A stretch of DNA of 64,000 nt from JAJYKC01 sp963823105 (GTDB lineage Bacteria; Acidobacteriota; Terriglobia; Bryobacterales; Bryobacteraceae). The position numbers and the translations under genes were made by a program. The notes beneath the pieces are model-generated. The model made no database searches and was not told the origin of the DNA. It saw only the letters and a program-made list of their open reading frames with translations. Below, piece after piece: positions 26,011 through 34,571 of the stretch. Location of the stretch: positions 682,001 to 746,000 of the forward strand of contig CAWGKC010000005.1 of the NCBI GenBank assembly GCA_963823105.1. Direction: 5' to 3'. Position 1 is the first letter of the stretch. Each line of letters starts with the position of its first letter.

Positions 26011-26038
26011 GATGGGGGTTTTGTGGCGCTCGCCGCCG

Positions 26039-26492
26039 CTAACCGCCAAACTGCCGCAGATGATGGTCCAGATGCTTGTACATCAACGCCGCCCATTCGT
26101 CCGGCGTTAAGCGCCCGAAGAAGCTATGGGGATGCCTGGTGCATCCCGTTTCGCCCGGCCGCGGCGAACCGGTCGATCAATGCGGACAGCCGCTCCTGTT
26201 CCGCTCCCAGGTCCCGTTCATCCCGCACGACCAGATCCTTAGCCGTCGGCGAATTCCGGCGCATCGGTTCGTCGTTTCTAAGCGCCAGTGGCTTCACGAT
26301 CCACCCCATGATCCGCCCCAGGAACATCCGCGGCGGAATCCGGTCCCCTACCGCCCACTCCATCCCCGCTGAACAATGCGCCAGCGCCTGCGCTGGATTC
26401 ATTTTGCCCCACAGCCGCTGGCTATCCGGCCTCAGTTGGGCTATCCGGTCCTTCACTTCTTTCATCGTCGCGGCTTCAAAGAGATTTTTCAT
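26039..26492 (-). pseudogene. DUF1569-family protein, one frameshift
   Basis: The N-terminal part (start 26492, MKNLFEAATMKEVKDRIAQL) carries LWGKMNPAQALAHCSAGMEWAVGD, typical of DinB-superfamily DUF1569 proteins. The expected C-terminus, TRHPHSFFGRLTPDEWAALM and YKHLDHHLRQFG, is present in another frame and ends at TAG 26039-26041. The shift is +1 in reading direction near 26151-26155 (GGGCGAAACG); restoring CG would give AAGRETGCTRHPHSFFG. Read without repair, the frame stops at 26124. The conserved histidines in AHCS and DHH would supply the DinB-like metal site. Confidence 0.72.
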
Positions 26493-26719
26493 GGGGTCGC
26501 TCTTTACGGGGCAGTTTACCATTCACGAAATCGTTTCAGGCCGTTTTCACGCGATCGATCCACAGCGTGTCCGTCGGGAGCGCTCCTTCGTGAGTAAGTC
26601 GAACAGCCTTGCTCCAATTCGACAAATTCGGAAAAATAGTTTTCTCAAGCCCGCGAGTGAGTGCGTGGCGATCGGCCGCGCGTTGAGGGACGTGGTTGGC
26701 ACTTAGCGCGGAGTCGCTG

Positions 26720-28340
26720 TTAATGGCGCGCTTTGCGCAGGGGGACTTCCTTCATTACTAAGTTGACTAAGAAGGTGGCGGCCATGACGATGGCGCTGAG
26801 GATGAAGATGACGTGGAGGCCGATGGACATGCCGCTTTTTACGTTGTCGAAGAGGGTTCGCAGCAGGGCGTCGCCGTGGGGGATGCGGGCGAAGGCGATG
26901 TCCAGGATATGGCGCATGTGGTAAATCTGCAGGGGGTTGTGGAAGGGAAGCAGCGCGGATGGGGGCGTGTTGGCGGGGATGAGGGCGTCGAAGCGTTCGT
27001 GATAGAGGCGCAGGAGGACGCTGCCGAAGACGGCGACTCCGATGGTGCTGCCGATGGCGCGGAAGAATTGGGTGGAGGCGGTGGCGATGCCCATTTGATG
27101 CGGGGGAGCGGCGTTTTGGGCGACCAGCGTGTAGATGGGCTGGAGGAAGCCGAAGCCCAGGCCGCAAAGGAAGAGATTGCGGACGAGTTCCCAGTGGCCG
27201 GCGGCGGGGTTCATTTCCGCCAGGCAGGTACATGCCGGCGGCGGTGATGAGTGCGCCGGAGACGAGGAAGATTTTATATTTGCCGGTGCGGGCGACGATT
27301 TGACCGGCGAAGATGCTGCCCACGACCATCGACATCATTAAGGCGGTGAAGAGCGAGCCGGCTTCCTGGGCGTTGGAGCCGTAGACGCTTTGCAGGTAGA
27401 GGGGGATGTAGAGGAACGCTCCGAACATGGCGACGCCGAGGAGGAAGATGCCGGCGGAGGTGAGCGCCATGCTGGAGTTCTTAAAGAGCGACAGAGGGAG
27501 GAGGGGTTCGACGGCGCGCGTTTCGATCCAGAGGAAGAGAGCGAAGACGAGGGCGGAGAAGGCGAGCATCGCTTGCACACGGGGAGATCCCCAGCCGCCG
27601 AGGCCGACTTCGCTGAGTGCGAGGAGCAGGGGCGTGAGCCAGGCGCAGAGAGCGGCGACGCCGGCCCAATCGATGACGCGCTTCTTGAGATGCGGGCGGA
27701 AGTGGGGGAATTTGTAATAGAGGACGGCGACGGCGAGGACGCCGAGGGGCGCGTTGACGTAGAAGATCCAGCGCCAGGAGAAATTGTCGGTGATCCAGCC
27801 GCCGAGGATGGGGCCGACGACGGAGGCGACGCCGAAGACCGCTCCGAAGAGGCCCTGGTAGCGGCCGCGCTCGGCGGGGGAGAAGAGATCGCCGATGATG
27901 GTGAAGCTGAGGCCGATGATGGCGCCGCCGCCGATGCCCTGGAGGCCGCGGAAGAAGATGAGCTGGTTCATGCCGTCGAGAGGGAGGGGAATGTTGCCGG
28001 CCGCGCCGCAGAGGCAGGAGGAGAGGACGAAGATGACGGCTCCGGCGAGATAGAACCATTTGCGGCCGTAGAGGTCGGAGAGCTTGGCGAAGACGGGGAC
28101 GGCGATGGTGGAGGTGAGCAGGTAGGAGGTGGTGACCCAGGGATAGCGGTCGAACCCGTTGAGGCTTTCGACGACGCGGGGCATGGCGATGCCGACGATG
28201 GTTTGATCCATGGCGGCGAGCAGGAGGGTGAGCAACATGCCGGCGATGGTGAAGACGAGCTGGCCGCGGGTGAGAGTGGCGAAGCCGCTGCCGGCGTGTT
28301 GCGGGGCGGGGGGTTGCGAGGCGGCGGGGGCGGTCTCCAT
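26720..28340 (-). pseudogene. DHA2-type MFS drug transporter (EmrB/QacA-like), one frameshift
   Basis: This is a 14-helix major-facilitator exporter of about 540 residues. The N-terminal frame has LLAAMDQTIVGIAMPRVVESL (motif D1), LSDLYGRKWFYLAGAVIF (motif A), FFRGLQGIGGGAIIGLSF and FGVASVVGPILGGWITDNFSWRWIFYVNAPLG (motif C). It stays in family until AAGMYLPG near 27219. The frame then shifts +1 to continue EMNPAAGHWELVRNLFLCGLGFGFLQPIYTLV and the last helices to 26720. Restoring GC in GGCGG repairs it. It heads no obvious operon; a drug or metabolite efflux role is inferred from the family. Confidence 0.83.
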
Positions 28341-28376
28341 GGATTTATCTACTGTACCCCAGCGCGAGGCGGCGCT

Positions 28377-29411
28377 TTATAAATTGCGCTTCAAGTACGA
28401 GCAGATGTGATAGCCGGTGATGAATTTGAACGGCGTTTCGCCCATGGTGTAGTGGCCGCAGGGGAGGACGACGACTTTGTGATCGAGGCGGAGCGCGCCC
28501 ATGCGGGCGACGATGTCGCGGGAGAATTCGGGGAGGAAGGTGGTGTCGTAGCGGGTGTAGATGAAGAGCGATTTTTGGCGGCGGGCGGCGAAGCGGTCCA
28601 GATAATTGACGGGGCTGATGGCGCTCCAGGCTTGGCGGAGGGAATCGAGGTCGGTGTTTTCTTCGAGGCTTTGGCGGATGTGTTGGGTGGAGAGGCCGGT
28701 CCAGACGACGTCGGCGAAATGAGTGGAGCAGTGGTTGAAGACGTTGACGGCGACGCGGGGGTCGTGGGCGCTGGCGAGGCAGGCGTAGCAGGAGCCGAGG
28801 CTGGTGCCGACGATGCCGAGGCGTTCGAAGCCGAGCGACTCGAACCAATCGAGAACGCAGCGGGTGTCGATGACGGCCTGGCGGCCGGCGTCGAGGGTGC
28901 GGCCGACGTTGGAGGAGACGGCGTAGTCGGCGCGCTCGAGTTCGGGCGGCATGCGGTAGTCGTGGTAGGGGAGGCTGATGCGCAGGGCGGAGATGCCGAG
29001 CTTGGCGATGCCGCGGGCGAGAGCGTTGTGGCCGGTGCCGGGGGCGTTCCAGTGCGGCAGGACGACGACGGCTTTCTTGGAATTTTTGGCGGGGAACCAC
29101 TGGCCGGTGACGGTGTTGTTTTCCGGGTAGGGAGTGTGGACGGGCGAAGTGAAGCGCAGCAGGTTGCCTTCGAGGCGGAAATCGCGGGGTTTTTCGTAGC
29201 CGAAGAATTCGTCGCTATGGGCGATGGCGGCGGCGTTCAATTCGCGAAAATATTCGGCGGGGGTATGGCCGTTGCGGGCGATGCGGTGGGCGGCGGGAAG
29301 GCGCGCGGCCCAATCCAGGCCCCATTCAAAGGGGCGCACGACGCGATTGGTGGAACGGAAGGCGAGCTTGCGCTCCCAGGCGTCAAGCCATTGGACGTAC
29401 GTCTCTTTCAT
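28377..29411 (-). CDS. Alpha/beta-hydrolase (ABHD18-like)
   Basis: This 344-residue soluble hydrolase has the core VVVLPHWNAPGTGHNALARGIAKLGISALRISLPYHDYR, the nucleophile elbow GIVGTSLGSCYA, a probable acid at YTRYDTTFLPEF and a late histidine at LPCGHYTMGETPFKFI. It matches uncharacterised bacterial relatives of eukaryotic ABHD18, with no signal peptide. Substrate is unknown. It is followed after 36 bp by the DHA2 transporter and lies 41 bp behind the OPA transporter, so a leftward transcript covering 31.7-26.7 kb is plausible. Confidence 0.78.
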   Translation of the reverse strand: MKETYVQWLDAWERKLAFRSTNRVVRPFEWGLDWAARLPAAHRIARNGHTPAEYFRELNAAAIAHSDEFFGYEKPRDFRLEGNLLRFTSPVHTPYPENNTVTGQWFPAKNSKKAVVVLPHWNAPGTGHNALARGIAKLGISALRISLPYHDYRMPPELERADYAVSSNVGRTLDAGRQAVIDTRCVLDWFESLGFERLGIVGTSLGSCYACLASAHDPRVAVNVFNHCSTHFADVVWTGLSTQHIRQSLEENTDLDSLRQAWSAISPVNYLDRFAARRQKSLFIYTRYDTTFLPEFSRDIVARMGALRLDHKVVVLPCGHYTMGETPFKFITGYHICSYLKRNL

Positions 29412-29452
29412 CGTTGGATAACTCCAGGATAGCGAACCAGGGCGGGGAGGCG

Positions 29453-30730
29453 TTAGCGTTGGCGGCGCAGGAAGAGAAACGCGGCGACGCTAGACAGCGC
29501 GGCGACGAAGGCGAGAGAGAGGAACGCGCCTTGCCAGCCGAAGGCGACGGAGAGGCGGGCCATGGTGTCGCCGGCGAGGACGCCGCCGCCGAGGTAGCCG
29601 ATGCCGTCGATGAGACCGGACGCGGTGGCGCTGCCTTCGCGTCCGCCGAAGTCGAGGGCGATGGCGCCGGCGAGATACGAATAGGGGCCGATGACGAGGA
29701 AGCCGATGAGGGCGATGAGGGCGACGGGGATGGCTTTGGCGGCGCCGTTGGGAAGAAGGCCCAAGGCGGTGAGCGCGGCGGAGGTGAGCAGGAGGCCGTA
29801 GAACATGATGGAGGCGCGGCCGGAGCGGCCAATGCGGTCGCTGAGCACGCCGGCGAGGATGACGGCGAAGCCGCCGAAGAGCGGGAACAGAGCACTGAGG
29901 CTGGCGGCGCCGGCTTTGCTGAAGCCGACGGCTTGGTTGAAGTAAGTGGGCGTCCAGGTGTTGAAAGTTTCGCGGACGAGCGTGGTGCCGAGCGAGAGCA
30001 GGCAGACCAGCCAGAAGGCGAAGCTGCCGAGGAGCGGCTTGAGAATTTGCGACATGCTACGCGGGCGCGCGGGCGTGGCTTCGGCGGCGAAGAGGTTGGA
30101 GGGGTTCACTTCGGTTGGAGGAAGGCCGATCTGTTCGCGCGATTCCTTCAGCAGAAAAAGATTCGCCAGGAACAGGACGGCGAGCGTGGCGGCGGCGGTG
30201 AAGAATACGCCGCGCCAACCGAGGCCGAAGTGGATGAGGGCGCCCATGAAGTAGCGCGAGGCGGCGTCGCCGAAGAGATAGCTGAGGCTGATGACGCCCA
30301 TCGCCGTGCCGTAGGCGGCGTAGGAGAACCACTTCGAAGAAATCTTCACCATGCCCGCCCAGCCGATGGATTGGAGGACGCGGTTGCCGATCCAGGCGAG
30401 GGTGAAGATGGGCAGGCTGCCGCCGAGGCCGAAGAGGACGGTGAAGACGATGGCTCCGCCCATGCCGGCGAGGAAATTGCGGCGGCCGCCGATGAGGTCG
30501 GCGGTGCCGCCGAGGACGAGTTTGCCGATGGCGTAGGCGAAGACGCCCCAGGAGCTGATCTGGCCGAGGCGGATTTTGGCGGCCGCGGGCGTCATGCCGC
30601 GGGAGACGAATTCGTCGATGAGCTGCGGGAGCGTGACGGAGAAATCCGAACGGCAGAGGTAGTAGCCGGCGTAGCCGAGGAAGAGCAGGGCGATGGTGAG
30701 CGACTGCCAGAAGATGAGCCGACGGCGCAT
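29453..30730 (-). CDS. MFS transporter of the organophosphate:phosphate antiporter (OPA) type
   Basis: This 425-residue, 12-helix transporter starts at ATG 30730 behind AGGCGGA; a longer frame would run through the upstream dehydrogenase gene. It resembles GlpT/UhpT relatives: FLGYAGYYLCRSDFSVTLPQL in helix 1, FAYAIGKLVLGGTADLIGGRRNFLAGM around loop 2-3, and ETFNTWTPTYFNQAVGFSKA in the second half. These exchange phosphorylated sugars or glycerol phosphate for phosphate. Its ATG is 5 bp after the stop of the zinc dehydrogenase, suggesting that the imported compound is oxidised by that enzyme. Confidence 0.8.
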   Translation of the reverse strand: MRRRLIFWQSLTIALLFLGYAGYYLCRSDFSVTLPQLIDEFVSRGMTPAAAKIRLGQISSWGVFAYAIGKLVLGGTADLIGGRRNFLAGMGGAIVFTVLFGLGGSLPIFTLAWIGNRVLQSIGWAGMVKISSKWFSYAAYGTAMGVISLSYLFGDAASRYFMGALIHFGLGWRGVFFTAAATLAVLFLANLFLLKESREQIGLPPTEVNPSNLFAAEATPARPRSMSQILKPLLGSFAFWLVCLLSLGTTLVRETFNTWTPTYFNQAVGFSKAGAASLSALFPLFGGFAVILAGVLSDRIGRSGRASIMFYGLLLTSAALTALGLLPNGAAKAIPVALIALIGFLVIGPYSYLAGAIALDFGGREGSATASGLIDGIGYLGGGVLAGDTMARLSVAFGWQGAFLSLAFVAALSSVAAFLFLRRQR

Positions 30731-30735
30731 TCCGC

Positions 30736-31689
30736 CTATGGTATCCGAAGGAGGACTTTGAGCACGCCGGGTTCGGCGGCGCGGGCGAAGGCGCGGGGGG
30801 CGTCGCGGAGATCGAAGATGTCGGAGACGAGCGCGTCGACGTGGACTTTGCCCTTCGCGAGGAGACGGAGAGCGGGTTCGAAGCGGCCGCAGCGGGAGCC
30901 GACGAGAGTGATTTCCTGGACGATGACGTGCGCGGTGTCGAGGGGCACGAGGCCGTGAATTGTGGATTTGAGAATCACCGTTCCGCATGGGCGGGTCATG
31001 CCGATGGCTTGGGCGAGGCCTTCGGGCGATCCGGTGGCGTCGATGGTGAACTCGTAGCGGCGAGGGGGGAGTTTTTTGCGGAAGAAGGTTTTGATGCCGG
31101 ACGCGGCGGCGATCTTCAGGTGGGCTTTGTGGTGTCCATAAAGATGGACGCGCAGATCGGAGGCGTCAAGCGCCTGCGCGATGAGCAAGCCGAGTTTGCC
31201 ATCGCCGAGCAGGGCCACTTCCGCGCCTGTGGGAATGCGGACTTGATCGAGGATCTCGCAGGCGGCGGCGAGCGGTTCGACGAAGACGGCCTGTTCGTTC
31301 GTGATGGAAGCGGGGACGACATGCAGATTGCGTTCGGGAAGCGTGAGCAGTTCGCGAAACGCTCCGGGGTGTTTCACGATGCCAAGTACGGAGCGCTTCA
31401 GGCAGTGGCGGCCAACGCCGAGGCGGCACCATTCGCAGGCGTTGCAGGCGAGGTTGATTTCGCCGGCGACGCGCTGGCCAACGAGGGAGCGGGTATCGGC
31501 TTCGACGACTTCGCCGACGAATTCGTGGCCGGGGGTGCCGCGGAAGCCGTAGTAGCCGCGCTGGAGTTCGAGGTCGGTATTGCAGATGCCGGCGACGAGG
31601 GGGCGAATGAGCGCGAAGCCTTTGGGGCGCCGGGGCCGGGGGACGGCGCGAACGCTAACGCGGCCGTCTTCCAGATGGACGGCGATCAT
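30736..31689 (-). CDS. Zinc-dependent medium-chain dehydrogenase (threonine/sorbitol dehydrogenase-like)
   Basis: This 317-residue MDR enzyme carries the catalytic zinc ligands in GICNTDLELQRGYYGFRGTPGHEFVGEVV and the structural-zinc cysteines in NLACNACEWCRLGVGRHC. An EPLAAACEILDQV helix and a nucleotide-binding VALLGDGKLGLLIAQAL segment follow. It is shorter than most family members by about 30 residues. Substrate is unknown, probably a polyol or amino-alcohol. It is divergent from threonine synthase across 40 bp and heads the leftward operon with the OPA transporter. Confidence 0.82.
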   Translation of the reverse strand: MIAVHLEDGRVSVRAVPRPRRPKGFALIRPLVAGICNTDLELQRGYYGFRGTPGHEFVGEVVEADTRSLVGQRVAGEINLACNACEWCRLGVGRHCLKRSVLGIVKHPGAFRELLTLPERNLHVVPASITNEQAVFVEPLAAACEILDQVRIPTGAEVALLGDGKLGLLIAQALDASDLRVHLYGHHKAHLKIAAASGIKTFFRKKLPPRRYEFTIDATGSPEGLAQAIGMTRPCGTVILKSTIHGLVPLDTAHVIVQEITLVGSRCGRFEPALRLLAKGKVHVDALVSDIFDLRDAPRAFARAAEPGVLKVLLRIP

Positions 31690-31729
31690 AGCGGCGGGCG
31701 GGGCGGCGCGGTCATACTAATGGTTTACC

Positions 31730-33031
31730 ATGCAAGCCGAACTCACCTGTTTCGACGCGCAGTGCCGCGCGCGCTATCCGATTACCGAGGCGATTTATAA
31801 CTGCCCGAAGTGCGGGGCGCTGCTGGAGGTGACGTATGAGGGCGCGAAGCCGGACGCGGGGGAATTAAAAAAGCGGTGGCGCGAGCGGCGGATGAGCAAC
31901 GCGGCGATGGATGCGAGCGGGGTTTGGCGTTATCGCGAGTTGCTGCCGTTCGATGGGCAGGAGACGCACATTGTGACGCTGCGGGAGGGGGACACGGCGC
32001 TGCTGGAGGCGCCGGGAGCGGCGCAGTATGCGGGGATGGACCGGCTGCGGTTTAAGCATCAGGGCTATAACCCGACCGGGTCGTTCAAGGACAATGGCAT
32101 GACGTGCGGGGCGACGCAGGCGAGAAGGCTGGGGATGCGGAGAGTGGCTTGCGTGTCGACGGGAAACACGTCGGCTTCGATGGCGGCCTACGCGGCGGCG
32201 GCGGGACTGGAGGCGATCGTCTTTCTGCCGCATGGGAACATTTCGTTCGGGAAGCTTTCGCAGGCGATCGAATATGGCGCGCGGACGCTGCAGGTGGAGG
32301 CGAACTTCGATCAGATTCTGGCGCTGGTGCGAAGGCTGGCGGAGCGGCTGGGGATTTATCTGCTGAATTCGGTGAACCCGTTTCGCATCGAGGGCCAGAA
32401 GACGATCGTGATCGAGATGCTGGACCAGATGGATTGGCGCACGCCGGATTGGATCGTGCTGCCGGGGGGAAATCTGGGAAACGTGTCGGCGTTCGGGAAG
32501 GCTCTGCGGGAGCTGCGGGAGTTTGGGTTCATCGAAAAGACGCCGCGGCTGGCGGTGGTGCAGGCGGAGGGGGCGGCGCCGTTTTACGAATATTTTCACG
32601 AGGGCGGCGAGTTTCGCGCGGTGACGCATCCGGAGACGCTGGCGACGGCGATCAAGATCGGCGATCCGGTTTCGTGGCCGAAAGCGGCGCGGGAATTGAG
32701 GGAGACGCGGGGGACGGTGGAGAAGGTGAGCGAGCAGGAGATCGCGGACGCGAAGGCGGTGATTGGGCGGTGCGGGATCGGGTGCGAGCCGGCTTCGGCG
32801 GCGACGCTGGCGGGGATTTGTAAATTGAGACGGGCGGGGACGATGAGCGGAGACGAGGAAATTGTCGCGGTGCTTACTGGGAATGTTCTGAAAGATCCAG
32901 ATTACATTTTCCGTTATCACATGGGGGAGTTGAAAGGCCCGGACGGGCGGGGGATCGAATCGAAATTCGGGAACCGGCCGGAAGTGGTTCCCAACGACGC
33001 GGACGAGATCGCGCGGCGCCTGGGGGTTTAG
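31730..33031 (+). CDS. thrC: Threonine synthase
   Basis: This 433-residue PLP enzyme converts O-phosphohomoserine to threonine. An N-terminal zinc-ribbon-like segment (C7, C12, C25, C28) precedes the fold-type II core with the Schiff-base lysine K120 in HQGYNPTGSFKDNGMTCG. ACVSTGNTSASMAAYAA, the phosphate-binding PGGNLGNVSAFGKAL and GIGCEPASAATLAG follow. The length and zinc-ribbon place it in the shorter bacterial/archaeal class. It is transcribed away from the zinc dehydrogenase and ends in a strong hairpin shared with the convergent RRM gene. Confidence 0.92.
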   Translation: MQAELTCFDAQCRARYPITEAIYNCPKCGALLEVTYEGAKPDAGELKKRWRERRMSNAAMDASGVWRYRELLPFDGQETHIVTLREGDTALLEAPGAAQYAGMDRLRFKHQGYNPTGSFKDNGMTCGATQARRLGMRRVACVSTGNTSASMAAYAAAAGLEAIVFLPHGNISFGKLSQAIEYGARTLQVEANFDQILALVRRLAERLGIYLLNSVNPFRIEGQKTIVIEMLDQMDWRTPDWIVLPGGNLGNVSAFGKALRELREFGFIEKTPRLAVVQAEGAAPFYEYFHEGGEFRAVTHPETLATAIKIGDPVSWPKAARELRETRGTVEKVSEQEIADAKAVIGRCGIGCEPASAATLAGICKLRRAGTMSGDEEIVAVLTGNVLKDPDYIFRYHMGELKGPDGRGIESKFGNRPEVVPNDADEIARRLGV

Positions 33032-33050
33032 AAAAACCTCCAGCGCCGCG
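33012..33050. terminator. Strong hairpin between convergent thrC and RRM genes
   Basis: CGCGGCGC-C-TGGGGGTTT pairs with AAACCTCCAGCGCCGCG to form a stem of about 16 bp with one bulged C, one G-U pair and a short A-rich loop. It includes the thrC stop codon. There is no long T run on either side, so it may act as a bidirectional stabilising or Rho-assisted terminator. Confidence 0.5.
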
Positions 33051-33066
33051 TAGGAAAAGGGGAAAG

Positions 33067-33441
33067 TTAGTAACGGTTTCTGCCGCCGCCGCCACCACCG
33101 CCGCCGCCACGGCGATTGCCGCCGCCGCCGCCACCACCGCCGAAGTCCCTGCCGCCGCCGCTACGGCCGCCGCCACCGCCGCCGCCCTCGCGAGGCACCA
33201 TCGGGCGGGCTTCATTGACAACCAACGCACGGCCCAGAAGATCGCGGCCATTGCAGGCCTCGATCGCATGGTTGGCCTGCGTATCGTCGTGGATTTCGAC
33301 GAAGCCAAAACCGCGGGCTTCGCCGCTAAAACGATCGCGCATGACATTGACGCTGTCTACGGTTACACCAGCCTGTTCGAAGAAAGATTGGATATCGCCT
33401 TCGGCGGCGGAATAGGGAAGGTTTCCCACAAATAGTTTCAC
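33067..33441 (-). CDS. Glycine-rich RRM-domain RNA-binding protein
   Basis: This 124-residue protein has one RNA-recognition motif with RNP2 LFVGNL (3-8) and RNP1 RGFGFVEI (43-50), then a tail from about 85 made almost only of Gly, Arg and Asn (GGGG, RSGGGRDFGG, NRRGG). The start is GTG 33441 behind AAGGAG at 6 bp; a longer frame to 33552 has no support. It resembles cyanobacterial and bacterial cold-inducible glycine-rich RNA-binding proteins, which are proposed to act on mRNA under cold or stress. A promoter about 160 bp upstream gives it a long leader. Confidence 0.88.
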   Translation of the reverse strand: MKLFVGNLPYSAAEGDIQSFFEQAGVTVDSVNVMRDRFSGEARGFGFVEIHDDTQANHAIEACNGRDLLGRALVVNEARPMVPREGGGGGGGRSGGGRDFGGGGGGGGNRRGGGGGGGGGRNRY

Positions 33442-33602
33442 TTTACGCTCCTTGACTGAACTGAAAACACGAGCCACCGCGCACGAAAAACGGGCGGGCG
33501 ATTCGATCGGGGTTAGAGAGGCAGGAATTATGTCCGCTGGCTGAGAGACCACTGGTGGTTGATACCGGGCGGGAATGACTGACGCTCCACACTGACAGCC
33601 AT

Positions 33603-33631
33603 AGTATGGCAGATCCCGCGAGGGGAGTCAA
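33603..33631 (-). promoter_or_regulatory. Promoter of the RRM gene, giving a long 5' leader
   Basis: Reading leftward, TTGACT (33631-33626) and CATACT (33608-33603) are 17 bp apart. Transcription would begin near 33596, leaving about 155 nt before the GTG at 33441. No open frame with a ribosome-binding site lies in the leader, consistent with a regulatory 5' UTR as in cold-shock messages. Confidence 0.45.
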
Positions 33632-33670
33632 AACAAAATCGGAAGCAAAATCGGAGGCGCCGGGCGCGGC

Positions 33671-34537
33671 CTAGGTCATGACGAACTTGACGTAGGCGTA
33701 GCACTTTTTCACCTCGGCGAGGGAGTCCATTTTGCCGGCGCCGTACTCGTATTCGATGTTGGCGGGAATGGGGTATTTCTTCTTTTCGAGGACGCGCATG
33801 ACGCCTTTGATGTTGGTTTCGCCCTCGCCGAAGGGGAGGTTGGCGCCGTGGCCGCGCTGGCGGTCCTTGAGATGGAGGGTCAGGATCTTGGCGTGGTTCT
33901 TTTCGAGGAACTTCACGGGGTCGAAACCGGCGGCGGTGAAGTGGCCGATGTCGAGATTGATGCACATGTATTTGGAGCGGCCTTCGAGCGCCTTGTCCCA
34001 ATCGTCGGGGGTGGAGAATTCGTTGGGCTTCATGCTGTCGTGGTTGTGGAAGCCGACGTAGGTGTTGTATTGGGTGGCGTATTTGTCGATGCGTGGGGAC
34101 GTGCTGACGTTGGCCGAGGCGGTGATTTTATCGGTGCCGAGGGCTTGGGCGATCTTGAAGCCGTTCTCGATTTCGGCGTCGGTGAATTCCTCGCGGAAGC
34201 TGTAGTTGACGGCGTACAGAGTGATGCCGGCATCGGCGATTTTCTGGCGGACGGCCTTCAGATCGTCGAGCGGGGGATTGGCGCGCCAAGCCTTGGCGGC
34301 GGCGGGGTCTTTAGGTTCGATGTGGCCCTGCCACAGCTCCATGTAGCCGAGAGGGATCTCTTTCATGGCGGCGATGCATGCGTCGAGATCGCGGTCGCGG
34401 AAGCTGTAGGTTTGCACGCCGATCATGACGCCATCGACGCGGGAATCGATCATGGTGACGGCGGAAGCCCGGCGCGCGCCTGCCGCGGCAAGCGGGGCGG
34501 CGAGGGCCAGTTTGCCAAAATCTCTTCGCGTGTACAT
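33671..34537 (-). CDS. Tat-exported sugar-phosphate isomerase/epimerase-like TIM-barrel protein
   Basis: The ATG at 34537 gives MYTRRDFGKLALAAPLAAAGARRASA, a twin-arginine signal with TRRDFGK followed by a hydrophobic core; an ATG four codons upstream is also possible. The 288-residue product then shows the AP-endonuclease-2/xylose-isomerase-like barrel: GVQTYSFRDRDLDACIAAM, GYMELWQGHIEP, LGTDKITASANVST, VGFHNHDSMKP, MCINLDIGHFTAAGFDPVKF and ILTLHLKDRQRG. Metal ligands are likely in the FHNH, DIGH and LHLKD segments. Such secreted members are frequent in Acidobacteria and Planctomycetes, with substrates usually undefined sugars. Confidence 0.82.
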   Translation of the reverse strand: MYTRRDFGKLALAAPLAAAGARRASAVTMIDSRVDGVMIGVQTYSFRDRDLDACIAAMKEIPLGYMELWQGHIEPKDPAAAKAWRANPPLDDLKAVRQKIADAGITLYAVNYSFREEFTDAEIENGFKIAQALGTDKITASANVSTSPRIDKYATQYNTYVGFHNHDSMKPNEFSTPDDWDKALEGRSKYMCINLDIGHFTAAGFDPVKFLEKNHAKILTLHLKDRQRGHGANLPFGEGETNIKGVMRVLEKKKYPIPANIEYEYGAGKMDSLAEVKKCYAYVKFVMT

Positions 34538-34571
34538 GCCGACGATCATACAGCGGCGCGGAGGCGCGTGG

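Noticed and set aside
33070..33190. Trinucleotide (GCC/CCG-rich) microsatellite
   Set aside because: It is the coding sequence of the glycine-rich tail of the RRM protein, with synonymous variation, so not an independent repeat.
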